Part shown: positions 1 to 6,479 of the stretch, one piece after another
Position numbering within the stretch: position 1 is the stretch's first letter
Layout of the letters: the number at the start of each line of letters is the position of its first letter
Source of the DNA: Asaia bogorensis
GTDB taxonomy: Bacteria > Pseudomonadota > Alphaproteobacteria > Acetobacterales > Acetobacteraceae
Direction of reading: 5' to 3'
DNA: 10,544 nucleotides
Assembly: GCA_945886995.1 (NCBI GenBank)
Contig: CAMCZJ010000103.1
Coordinates: 1-10,544 of the forward strand
Position numbers and translations under genes: made by a program
The notes under the pieces: model-generated
What the model saw: only the letters and a program-made list of their open reading frames with translations
Told to the model about the DNA's origin: nothing
The model's database searches: none

Positions 1-260
1 GGTTCTTCCCAATCCTGCTCCACCTGGGCGCGTGGGGCGGCAACTGGCCCTGTGCGGCGCAATTCAGCGCGGAGGTCCGCCAATTGCAGTTCCAGCGCCT
101 CCAGCCGTGATTTCACGCCATAAACGGCGAAGGGCATGCCAAGGAAAGCCAGCACCAAAAGGCCCAAAAGCAGCGCCAGGATAAGCCCTGTCCAGCCAGG
201 TAGGCCCGGGAAGGTCAGGCCAGCGATAATGGCTTGCAGCGCCTCAGCCACCAGTGACAC
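1..260 (-). CDS. Unrecognised one-pass membrane protein with coiled coil (partial)
   Basis: The reverse strand is open from a GTG at 260 to the left edge (86 codons), so the C-terminus is missing. The start is firm to within three codons: the codon just upstream in this frame is TGA, and the only early starts are GTG 260 and GTG 251. The reading frame overlaps the last 17 bases of moaA, which implies translational coupling. The visible protein has a short amphipathic N-terminus, one long hydrophobic segment at about residues 22-46 (leucine-rich, GLILALLLGLLVLAFLGMPF), then a charged, heptad-like helix at about 50-73 (KSRLEALELQLADLRAELRR) and a Pro/Ala stretch. That layout suggests a membrane-anchored protein with a cytoplasmic coiled coil. 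I do not recognise the family and assign no function. The place behind moaA is no proof of a molybdenum role. Confidence 0.7.
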   Translation of the reverse strand, partial: MSLVAEALQAIIAGLTFPGLPGWTGLILALLLGLLVLAFLGMPFAVYGVKSRLEALELQLADLRAELRRTGPVAAPRAQVEQDWEE

Positions 261-1266
261 TCATGTGCCGGGAGACAGCGGGGCGGTTATGCCGGCGGTC
301 AATCACGAAATCATGGCCCTTGGGCTTGCGCGCAATGGCATCATGGATCGCTTGCAAAAGCGCCGCGTCATCTACGCCGGGGTCGCGCAGCATGGCGCGG
401 AATTCCGCCGCATCATCCTGGCCCAAGCACATGTAAAGGGTGCCCGTGCAAGTCAGCCGCACGCGATTGCAGCTTTCGCAGAAATTATGCGTCATCGGCG
501 TGATAAAGCCGATCCGCTGGCCGGTTTCCTTCACGCGCATATAACGCGCCGGGCCGCCCGTGCTGTAATCCGTATCTTCCAGCGTCCAGTTTTTCTTGAG
601 CCTGGAACGCACAAGCGACAAGGGCAAATACTGATCCGTGCGATCGCCGGTGATATCGCCCATCGGCATCGTCTCAATCAAACAGAGATCAAAACCATGT
701 TCACCGCACCAAGCGACCATGCGGTCATATTCATGCTCATTCACGCCCTTCAGCGCGACAGCATTGATCTTGATGGCAAGCCCGGCGGCCTTAGCGGCGA
801 AAACACCATCCAAGGTCTGTTCAATTTTGCCCCAGCGCGTGACGGCCGCGAAGGCATCCGCATCCAAAGTATCGAGCGATACATTGATGCGCCGGACACC
901 GGCTGCATAAAGCTCATCCGCGTAACGCACCAATTGCGTGCCATTGGTGGTGAGCGTCAGTTCACGCAAGCCGCCAGGCCCGATGCGCTGGCCCAAGCCC
1001 CGGATCAGCGACATCACATTCTTGCGCACCAGCGGCTCGCCGCCCGTCAGCCTGATCTTGTCCACCCCGGTCGCGATAAAGGCGGCGGAAAGGCGTTCCA
1101 ATTCCTCAAGCGTCAGGATTTCCGCCTTGGGCAGGAAGGTCATGTCTTCCGCCATGCAATAGACGCAGCGCAGATCGCAGCGATCCGTCACCGAGACGCG
1201 CAAATAGGACACATGGCGCCCGAAAGGGTCCATGAGAGGCGCGGATTGCGGAGCGACAGCATTCAT
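244..1266 (-). CDS. moaA: GTP 3',8-cyclase MoaA (molybdenum cofactor synthesis)
   Basis: Radical-SAM enzyme that, with MoaC, turns GTP into cyclic pyranopterin monophosphate, the first step of molybdenum cofactor synthesis. Numbered from the ATG at 1266 (340 residues, the usual family length), the N-terminal radical-SAM cluster motif is CDLRCVYC (Cys30, Cys34, Cys37), followed by the LTGGEPL motif near residue 74. The C-terminal second 4Fe-4S cluster ligands are the CxxC-x13-C set (Cys263, Cys266, Cys280). The chain ends in Gly-Gly, the conserved MoaA tail that reaches into the active site. A TTG at 1302 would add 12 residues, but its only purine-rich stretch (AAAGGGA) is about one base away, and the conserved core starts at LMDPFGRHVSYLR, so ATG 1266 is preferred; neither start has a good ribosome-binding site. 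It lies downstream of the TauE-like gene in one transcript and overlaps the next gene. Confidence 0.95.
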   Translation of the reverse strand: MNAVAPQSAPLMDPFGRHVSYLRVSVTDRCDLRCVYCMAEDMTFLPKAEILTLEELERLSAAFIATGVDKIRLTGGEPLVRKNVMSLIRGLGQRIGPGGLRELTLTTNGTQLVRYADELYAAGVRRINVSLDTLDADAFAAVTRWGKIEQTLDGVFAAKAAGLAIKINAVALKGVNEHEYDRMVAWCGEHGFDLCLIETMPMGDITGDRTDQYLPLSLVRSRLKKNWTLEDTDYSTGGPARYMRVKETGQRIGFITPMTHNFCESCNRVRLTCTGTLYMCLGQDDAAEFRAMLRDPGVDDAALLQAIHDAIARKPKGHDFVIDRRHNRPAVSRHMSVTGG

Positions 1267-1312
1267 AGGCGGGATTTGGGGGCGAAGCGGGGTCCGGTGC
1301 AAGTCCCTTTAT

Positions 1313-2068
1313 TCATACAAGTAGCGCGATGGACCCCGCACCAATCAGCACAATCAGGGCAAAAGGCCGATACCAGCTTGGCGGCACCACATGGAAAAGC
1401 CGCGCCCCAATGGGCACGCAGAGCACCATCACGGGCAGCAGCACGGCAGTGCGGATCAGCACGGATAGGTCAATCAGCCCCAGGAAAAGGGGCGGGAAGA
1501 CCGAAATCACCGAAATCACCGAAAAGAATAGGATCAGATTGGCCCGATGGGTCTTGGCCGCTTCCGGCCCCGCCAGGAGGTAGAGAATGACCGGCGGCCC
1601 GGACATGCCCGTGGAGCCCTTGAGCAAGCCTGAAACCGCCCCGACAGCCATATTCAGCGGCAGGGGGCGGGACCCATTATAGCGCCAGCCCGACAGCAGC
1701 AGCCCGCCAAAGACCAGCACAAAGGCGCCGATGGCGCGCCTGAGTACCTCCCCATCCGCGGTGATCAGAATATAGGCGCCAAGGGGCGTCATGAGCGCTG
1801 CCGTGCCGCCAATGGGCAGAATCACGCGCCGATCCGCATCCTTCAGCGCGCTGGGGAGCAGTTGGATGGAGACGATCAGTTCCATCAGCAGCATCACCGG
1901 CACCCCGGCCTTGGGGCCCCAAAGCACGGAATAAATCGGCGCCAGGATCACGGCAGTGCCAAAGCCGGCATAGCCGCGCATGAGGCCGGCGATGGCGGTG
2001 GCAAGGGCCGCGCCCAGCAGCCGCCAATCGGTCAGCACCGGCATGGCAGCGTTGATCAGGTCGGTCAT
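1313..2068 (-). CDS. TauE/SafE-family (DUF81) sulfite/anion permease
   Basis: Polytopic inner-membrane protein of 251 residues, typical for TauE/SafE transporters, with about seven or eight hydrophobic segments. The family's two-fold internal repeat is visible: GYAGFGTAVILAP at residues 32-44 and GLLKGSTGMSGPPVILYLL at 147-165. Members have been linked to export of sulfite, sulfoacetate or other sulfur-containing anions, but the substrate cannot be read from the sequence. The ATG at 2068 overlaps the stop of the DUF3553 gene (ATGA), with no clear ribosome-binding site, so translation is probably coupled. The stop lies 46 bases before the preferred moaA start. Sulfite oxidation needs a molybdenum enzyme, so the neighbourhood with moaA is suggestive but not evidence of substrate. 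Confidence 0.88.
   Translation of the reverse strand: MTDLINAAMPVLTDWRLLGAALATAIAGLMRGYAGFGTAVILAPIYSVLWGPKAGVPVMLLMELIVSIQLLPSALKDADRRVILPIGGTAALMTPLGAYILITADGEVLRRAIGAFVLVFGGLLLSGWRYNGSRPLPLNMAVGAVSGLLKGSTGMSGPPVILYLLAGPEAAKTHRANLILFFSVISVISVFPPLFLGLIDLSVLIRTAVLLPVMVLCVPIGARLFHVVPPSWYRPFALIVLIGAGSIALLV
1500..1526. repeat. Short tandem 9-base repeat inside the permease gene
   Basis: ACCGAAATC occurs twice in a row and is followed by a third unit changed at its last two bases (ACCGAAAAG). On the coding strand it encodes SVISVISVF at residues 183-191 of the permease, in a predicted membrane segment. Being a multiple of three it keeps the frame, so it could gain or lose units without breaking the gene. 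Confidence 0.75.
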
Positions 2069-2247
2069 CTTGCGGGCGGAGCTTCGATAATCAGGTCAAT
2101 CAGGCGGGCATTGATCAATACCTTGCCGGCATGCTCGAAATTGACCGTGACGCGTTCCCCCACCACGGATTGAACCTGGCCCAGGCCCCAATCCGCTTGT
2201 GTTGGGTGGCGCACACGCATGCCAGGTTCTATCAATGCCATCACCAT
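2065..2247 (-). CDS. DUF3553 small protein
   Basis: A 60-residue protein matching the DUF3553 pattern found across Alphaproteobacteria: EPGMRVRHPTQADWGLGQV, then a GERVTVNFEHAGKVLIN segment. The sequence suggests a small SH3/Tudor-like beta barrel resembling the C-terminal domain of UvrD/PcrA helicases; that likeness is from memory of the motif (G-x-V-x-H-P-x-x-G-x-G-x-V). No function is established to my knowledge. Start is ATG 2247 or ATG 2241 (MALIEPG); neither has a strong Shine-Dalgarno sequence. It is the first gene of the leftward operon, next to the divergent promoter region, and its stop overlaps the start of the permease gene. Confidence 0.85.
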   Translation of the reverse strand: MVMALIEPGMRVRHPTQADWGLGQVQSVVGERVTVNFEHAGKVLINARLIDLIIEAPPAR

Positions 2248-2299
2248 CCGCTTTCGTTCTTAACAACTCGCTAGGGTTAAGAGGATACTGTCCCATCCC
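2248..2299. promoter_or_regulatory. Divergent promoter region between the DUF3553 and chpT-like operons
   Basis: These 52 bases are the only non-coding stretch between the two divergent operons, so promoters for both should lie here or in the flanking gene starts. For the rightward operon a weak sigma-70-like pair is visible: TTAACA (2260-2265) and GATACT (2284-2289), 18 bases apart. That would start transcription about ten bases or less before the chpT-like ATG. AAGAGGA (2279-2285) lies 14 bases before the ATG, rather far for a Shine-Dalgarno. These calls are visual matches only. Confidence 0.4.
2258..2282. repeat. Inverted repeat TCTTAAC-N11-GTTAAGA (possible operator)
   Basis: Perfect 7-base arms, 2258-2264 and 2276-2282, with an 11-base spacer, centred in the divergent promoter region and overlapping the putative -35 element. 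Each arm holds a TTAAC half-site resembling half of a CtrA box, but the two TTAA cores are 13 bases apart instead of the 7 of the canonical TTAA-N7-TTAA site. It fits a dimeric regulator acting on both operons. The regulator is unknown. Confidence 0.45.
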
Positions 2300-2947
2300 A
2301 TGACACAAGTAACCCCTGAGCCCGAAAGCGCCGAAGGCGCCGATCTTCATCTGCGCCTGACCCGTTTGATCGGGCTCAGGCTTTGCCATGATCTGGGCGG
2401 CCTGGCCGGCACCATCGGCAATGCGCTTGAAATGCTGAATGATGCCGGCGCCGAAGCGGCGGATTTGGCTGGGGAAGCGGCGGATATGCTGCGCCGGCGC
2501 CTGCTGCTGTGGCGCACCGTGCTGGGCAGCGGGGAAGCGCGCACGCTGGGTGCGGCCCTTGGCCTGCTGAAGGGCCAAATCGCGGGCGGGCGGGCGCATC
2601 TGGATATTGGCGACCTGCCCGATAGCTTATCACTTTCAGAAACCCTGGTCCCATTGTTGATGACCGGCCTTTTGCTGGGTGGTGAGGCGTTGCCGCGCGG
2701 CGGCGTGGTGCGCCTTGGCGGCGATTTGCAAAGCGAAATCATGATTCTACCCGTGGGCACAGGGGCGAATTGGAGTCCCGTGCTGCTGCGCCAAGCCGCC
2801 GGTAATAGCCTGCCGACCGAAATATCCAGCCGCGACGCTTTGGCGCTGTGGTTTTGCATCAGCGCTGAGGCTGCGGGCGTTCACTACAGCCTTGCTTTGT
2901 CGCCAAATGATGCGGCGCCGGCACTTATTATGAAACTGCCTGGCTGA
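2300..2947 (+). CDS. chpT: ChpT-family histidine phosphotransferase
   Basis: A 215-residue protein resembling ChpT (HPTransfase family), the dimeric phosphotransferase that in Caulobacter passes phosphate from CckA to CtrA and CpdR. The conserved N-terminal helix is seen as LIGLRLCHDLGGLAGTIGNALEML at residues 23-46, with the phosphorylatable His at 30, followed by a helix ending near residue 75. The rest looks like the degenerate ATPase-like domain of the family; I see no convincing ATP-binding G-box motifs, as expected for ChpT. The ATG at 2300 is the first plausible start after the divergent promoter. It is the first gene of the chemosensory operon, 75 bases ahead of cheA. It may be the organism's only ChpT or a specialised copy dedicated to this CheA; the window cannot tell. 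The symbol is assigned by family resemblance. Confidence 0.8.
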   Translation: MTQVTPEPESAEGADLHLRLTRLIGLRLCHDLGGLAGTIGNALEMLNDAGAEAADLAGEAADMLRRRLLLWRTVLGSGEARTLGAALGLLKGQIAGGRAHLDIGDLPDSLSLSETLVPLLMTGLLLGGEALPRGGVVRLGGDLQSEIMILPVGTGANWSPVLLRQAAGNSLPTEISSRDALALWFCISAEAAGVHYSLALSPNDAAPALIMKLPG

Positions 2948-2990
2948 AACGGCGCGGGCTTTACGCTTTATTCGCAAGCCTTGGCTCATA

Positions 2991-3018
2991 ATCCCCAGAC
3001 AAGACATTCCCTGGGGAT
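2991..3018 (+). promoter_or_regulatory. Inverted repeat covering the cheA ribosome-binding site
   Basis: Perfect 8-base arms ATCCCCAG (2991-2998) and CTGGGGAT (3011-3018) with a 12-base spacer, in the 75-base gap between chpT and cheA (2948-3022). The 3' arm contains the only Shine-Dalgarno-like sequence of cheA, GGGGA (3013-3017), 5 bases before ATG 3023, and also most of the alternative ATG 3017. Folded in mRNA it would hide the ribosome-binding site, so it may control cheA translation; as DNA it could also be a protein site. No U-tract follows, so it is not a terminator. The rest of the gap shows nothing clear. Confidence 0.5.
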
Positions 3019-3022
3019 GGAT

Positions 3023-5587
3023 ATGGACGATCTGCTCGCCGACTTTCTTACTGAAACCCATGAAGGCCTGAGCGCCGTGGATGAGGCGCTGTTGCGCCTT
3101 GAACGCGCGCCCGATGATGCGCCGACGCTGGCTGAAATTTTCCGCCAAGTGCATACCATCAAGGGAACCTGCGGTTTTCTTGGCCTGTCGCGGCTGGAAA
3201 AGGTGGGTCATGCCGCCGAAACCATGCTCGGGCTTTACCGCGATGGCACGCTGGCCGTCACACCCGAAGGCATTACGCTGATTTTCACGGCGGTGGATGC
3301 GATTCGCAAGATTGTCGTGGGCCTGGAACAAAATGGCCAGGAACCGGAAGGTGATGACGCTGCGGTCATTGCAGCGCTGGATGCCGCGGCCCGCGGCGAA
3401 TCATTGGCAGTGCCTGCAGCGCAGCAGCCAAAGGCCGAAAGCGCGGCTGAAGCGCCACCTGTGGCCGCACCCATCAGCGCCGTTCAGCCATCCCGCCCAA
3501 CCGAATCGGTGGCCGAAGCCGGCCCGGCCGAATCCGTCGCGGCGCAGCAGACGATTCGCGTATCTGTCGAAGTGCTTGAAGACCTGATGACGCTGGTCAG
3601 CGAATTGGTGTTGACACGCAATCAGCTGCTGCAATTGGCCCGCGCTTCTTCCGATAGCCAACTTTCGGTTCCTTTGCAGCGGCTGTCGCACATCACTTCC
3701 GAATTGCAGGAAGGCGTGATGAAGACGCGCATGCAGCCGATTGGCAATGCCTGGGCCAAGCTGCCCCGGCTGGTGCGCGATTTGGCCAATGAATTGGGCA
3801 AGAAAATCGAACTTGACATGCGCGGTGCGGATACTGAATTGGACCGCCAGGTGCTGGAACTGATCAAGGATCCGCTGACGCATATGGTGCGCAATAGCGG
3901 TGATCATGGTCTGGAAAACCCGGCGGAACGCCGCGCGGCGGGCAAGCCTGAAACCGGGCGCATTCTGCTGAACGCCTATCACCAGGGTGGCCATATCATC
4001 ATCGAAATCGGTGATGATGGGCGCGGCCTGCCGGTTGAAAAAATCCGCGCCAAGGCGCTGTCCCAGGGCCTGGCGACGGAAGCCGAACTTGCGCAGATGA
4101 ATGAACATGATGTGCTGCGCTTCATCTTCCGCCCAGGCTTTTCCACGGCGCAGCAAATCACTTCCGTCTCCGGCCGCGGGGTTGGTATGGATGTGGTCAA
4201 GACCAATATCGAACGGATCGGTGGAACCATTGAATTGCGCTCGAAGGAAGGGCGCGGCACCACCTTCACCATCAAGATCCCGCTGACGCTTGCCATTGTC
4301 TCCGCGCTGATTGTGCAGGCAGGTGGTGAACGCTTCGCCATTCCGCAGATTGGTGTTGTGGAATTGGTGCGCGTTGGAGATGAGCATGAAGGTAGTGCCC
4401 GCATTGAAATGATCAAGGATGCGCCGGTGCTGCGCCTGCGTGATCGCCTGCTGCCGCTGGTATCGCTTTCCGCCCTGCTACAATTACGTGAACCAACTGG
4501 CGCTGCGCTCACGGGTTATGTTGTGGTCATGCAGGTTGGTGCCAATGTGTTTGGCATCGTGGTTGATCGCGTGTTTGACACGGAAGAAATCGTGGTCAAG
4601 CCGGTGGCGCCGATCCTGCGCCACATCACCATGTTCAGCGGCAATACCATTTTGGGCGATGGCAGTGTCATCATGATCCTGGATCCCAATGGGGTTGCGC
4701 GTGGTGCTGGCATCAATGCCGAAGGCCGCGCCGAAGACCAACAGGCAATTAGCGTGACTGGTGGCATCCGTTCGGATTCCAGCACATCCCTGCTGCTGTT
4801 CCGTGCCGGAGATCAGACACCAAAGGCAGTGCCGCTTGGGCTGATTGCGCGGCTTGAAGATATTCCGGTGGAACGCATTGAAATGTCGGGTGGTACGCCG
4901 GTTGTGCAGTATCGCGGTCAATTGATGCCCATGGTACCGGTTTCCGGCCATTGGGAAACGCCCCTATCTGGCCGGCAGGCCGTGCTGGTCTTCACCGAAG
5001 GCACGCGCAGCATGGGGCTGATGGTGGATGAGATTCTGGATGTGGTTCAGGAACCGTTGTTGATCCAGCCTGGGTCGGATCGGCTTGGCTATCTGGGCAG
5101 TGCGGTGATCGCGGAGCGCGTGACGGATGTGATTGATACCGTCTATTGGCTTTCGCATACTGGCGGTGATTGGTTCCGCGGCGATCGTAAAATGGCTTCA
5201 TCCGCGCAGAAGCCACGCCTGCTGCTGATTGATGACAGCACCTTCTTCCGCCATCTGGTTGTGCCTGCACTTTCCGCAGCCGGCTTTGATGTGACGGCGG
5301 TGGAAAGCCCAGCCGAAGCGCTGCGCCTACGTGATGCGGGTGCGGAATTCGAAGCGCTGATTTCCGATATCGAAATGCCGGAAATGGATGGGCTGAGCTT
5401 TGCGCGCAATGTCCGTGCTTCCGGTGCATGGGCGCGCCTGCCGTTGGTGGCGCTTTCTTCCCGTGCCGAAGCGGATGATGTCGCCCGCGGTCGCGAAGCC
5501 GGCTTCACCGATTATGTCGCGAAATATGATCGGGACGCGCTGCTTTCTTCGCTGCGCGAATGCCTGAGCTCGCCCATTGCCGCCTGA
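3023..5587 (+). CDS. cheA: Hybrid chemotaxis histidine kinase CheA with CheW-like and receiver domains
   Basis: Cytoplasmic sensor kinase of a chemosensory array; it autophosphorylates and feeds CheY and CheB. Numbered from ATG 3023 (854 residues): HPt domain with the phospho-His motif VHTIKG (His44); an Ala/Pro-rich linker at about 127-175 in place of a recognisable P2 domain; dimerisation domain about 177-245; ATPase with N-box THMVRNSGDHG (His287, Asn291), DDGRG (331-335) and GRGVGMD (384-390); CheW domain about 422-560; a second CheW-like domain about 587-712; and a C-terminal receiver about 730-854 with Asp737/Asp738, phospho-acceptor Asp782 (SDIEMPEMDG), Ser812 and Lys834. The last two domains together resemble CheV. 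Start chosen for GGGGA 5 bases upstream; ATG 3017 or TTG 2981 would add 2 or 14 residues but lack a suitably placed site. All catalytic motifs look intact. Confidence 0.95.
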   Translation: MDDLLADFLTETHEGLSAVDEALLRLERAPDDAPTLAEIFRQVHTIKGTCGFLGLSRLEKVGHAAETMLGLYRDGTLAVTPEGITLIFTAVDAIRKIVVGLEQNGQEPEGDDAAVIAALDAAARGESLAVPAAQQPKAESAAEAPPVAAPISAVQPSRPTESVAEAGPAESVAAQQTIRVSVEVLEDLMTLVSELVLTRNQLLQLARASSDSQLSVPLQRLSHITSELQEGVMKTRMQPIGNAWAKLPRLVRDLANELGKKIELDMRGADTELDRQVLELIKDPLTHMVRNSGDHGLENPAERRAAGKPETGRILLNAYHQGGHIIIEIGDDGRGLPVEKIRAKALSQGLATEAELAQMNEHDVLRFIFRPGFSTAQQITSVSGRGVGMDVVKTNIERIGGTIELRSKEGRGTTFTIKIPLTLAIVSALIVQAGGERFAIPQIGVVELVRVGDEHEGSARIEMIKDAPVLRLRDRLLPLVSLSALLQLREPTGAALTGYVVVMQVGANVFGIVVDRVFDTEEIVVKPVAPILRHITMFSGNTILGDGSVIMILDPNGVARGAGINAEGRAEDQQAISVTGGIRSDSSTSLLLFRAGDQTPKAVPLGLIARLEDIPVERIEMSGGTPVVQYRGQLMPMVPVSGHWETPLSGRQAVLVFTEGTRSMGLMVDEILDVVQEPLLIQPGSDRLGYLGSAVIAERVTDVIDTVYWLSHTGGDWFRGDRKMASSAQKPRLLLIDDSTFFRHLVVPALSAAGFDVTAVESPAEALRLRDAGAEFEALISDIEMPEMDGLSFARNVRASGAWARLPLVALSSRAEADDVARGREAGFTDYVAKYDRDALLSSLRECLSSPIAA

Positions 5588-5593
5588 AGGAGG
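5587..5593 (+). promoter_or_regulatory. Strong ribosome-binding site of cheW
   Basis: AAGGAGG, 5 bases before ATG 5599. It is the strongest Shine-Dalgarno in the operon and starts on the last base of the cheA stop codon. It decides the cheW start against an open frame extending upstream to an ATG at 5560 inside cheA. Confidence 0.8.
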
Positions 5594-5598
5594 CCAAG

Positions 5599-6087
5599 AT
5601 GCAAACCATGAGCCAAACCCAGCGTTCCGGTCCCGCCATTGCCGCGCTTGCCCTGGCCGAACGTGAAGACGATGTCTTTCTGACAGTAACCGTTGCAGGC
5701 CAGACCTGTAGCATTCCCGTGCTGCTGGTGCGCGATGTGCTTGGCCCCCAGGCCATCACGCCCATTCCCTTGGCGCCAGCGGAAGTTGCGGGCGGTCTTA
5801 ATCTGCGCGGGCGCATTGTGACCGCGATTGATTTGCGCCGCCGCCTTGGCTTGCCTCCCGCTGAAGACAGCAGCAAGGCCATGAGTGTGGTGGTGGAACA
5901 GGCGGGCGAATTATACAGCCTGATCGTTGACCAGGTGGGCGAAGTTTTGCCGCTGCCAACCGCGGATATCTGCCCCAATCCGCCAACACTTGATCCTCTG
6001 TGGCGCGACGTTTCGGTGAGTGTCTATCGTGAAGAAGACCGGCTGATTGTCATGCTTGATGTCGAACGCCTTCTCAATATCGGATGA
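5599..6087 (+). CDS. cheW: Chemotaxis coupling protein CheW
   Basis: A 162-residue single-domain CheW that links chemoreceptors to CheA in the signalling array. The family signature is clear: GGLNLRGRIVTAIDLRRRLG at residues 65-84, followed by the second sub-barrel (SVVVEQAGELYSLIVDQVGEVLPLP, 96-120). The first 20 residues form a polar/Ala-rich lead. The start is fixed by a strong ribosome-binding site. The gene begins 11 bases after the cheA stop, and its own stop overlaps the cheY start (ATGA). With the two CheW-type domains in CheA, the operon encodes three CheW-type modules. Confidence 0.93.
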   Translation: MQTMSQTQRSGPAIAALALAEREDDVFLTVTVAGQTCSIPVLLVRDVLGPQAITPIPLAPAEVAGGLNLRGRIVTAIDLRRRLGLPPAEDSSKAMSVVVEQAGELYSLIVDQVGEVLPLPTADICPNPPTLDPLWRDVSVSVYREEDRLIVMLDVERLLNIG

Positions 6088-6479
6088 ACAAAATCATGCA
6101 GAATCGCTCTTGCCTTATTGTGGATGACAGCCAGGTGGTAAGGCGTGCCGCCCGGCGTATTGTCGAAAGCTTCGGCTTTACCGTGCGCGAAGCCAAGGAT
6201 GGTGCCGAGGCTTTGGAGTCCTGCCGCACTGAATTGCCGGAAGCCGTTCTGCTTGATTGGAATATGCCCGTGATGGACGGGCTTGAATTCCTCAAGCACG
6301 TGCGTGCGGAACATGGGCCTTCACAGCCTATCGTTGTGCTTTGCACGACTGAAGCTGGCATTGATCGCATTGTGGAAGCGCTATCTGCGGGTGCGCAGGA
6401 ATACATCATGAAGCCCTTCGATGCTGGAATCCTGCACGATAAGTTCGTCCAGGCAGGCCTGCTTAAGGATGCTGCGTGA
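6084..6479 (+). CDS. cheY: Single-domain response regulator CheY
   Basis: A 131-residue stand-alone receiver domain with no output domain. Key residues are in place: acidic pair Asp14/Asp15 (IVDDS), phospho-acceptor Asp58 in LLDWNMPVMDG, Thr88/Thr89 in CTTE, and Lys110 in YIMKPFD. The wording of these motifs matches the CheY subtype common in Alphaproteobacteria, some members of which do not act at the flagellar switch. Start at ATG 6084 overlaps the cheW stop and lacks its own Shine-Dalgarno, implying coupled translation; ATG 6096 (four codons later) is an alternative and still keeps the whole first beta strand. It is probably phosphorylated by the neighbouring CheA; its target is unknown. 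Confidence 0.92.
   Translation: MNKIMQNRSCLIVDDSQVVRRAARRIVESFGFTVREAKDGAEALESCRTELPEAVLLDWNMPVMDGLEFLKHVRAEHGPSQPIVVLCTTEAGIDRIVEALSAGAQEYIMKPFDAGILHDKFVQAGLLKDAA
6465..6469 (+). promoter_or_regulatory. Ribosome-binding site deciding the cheB GTG start
   Basis: AAGGA, 6 bases before GTG 6476, inside the end of cheY. It supports the GTG over the later in-frame ATG 6521, which would remove part of the first receiver beta strand. Confidence 0.65.

Noticed and set aside
1267..1302. TTG 1302 as the moaA start
   Set aside because: The purine stretch before it is too close, and the added 12 residues are outside the conserved family; it cannot be fully excluded because ATG 1266 also lacks a clear site.
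136..1590. Long open frame of 484 codons on the + strand across moaA and the permease gene
   Set aside because: It is antisense to two clearly recognisable genes, its product has no recognisable domain and is rich in Arg/Gln/His/Ala as expected from GC-rich shadow frames.
2260..2280. Canonical CtrA box
   Set aside because: The TTAA cores are separated by 13 bases, not 7; kept only as a possible palindromic operator.
2981..3022. TTG 2981 or ATG 3017 as the cheA start
   Set aside because: TTG 2981 has no Shine-Dalgarno and adds residues before the conserved MDDLLADFL start; ATG 3017 has GGGG directly adjacent with no spacer, whereas ATG 3023 has it at 5 bases.
3401..4387. Open frame of 328 codons on the - strand inside cheA
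   Set aside because: Fully antisense to conserved CheA kinase domains; no recognisable motif; a shadow of high GC content.
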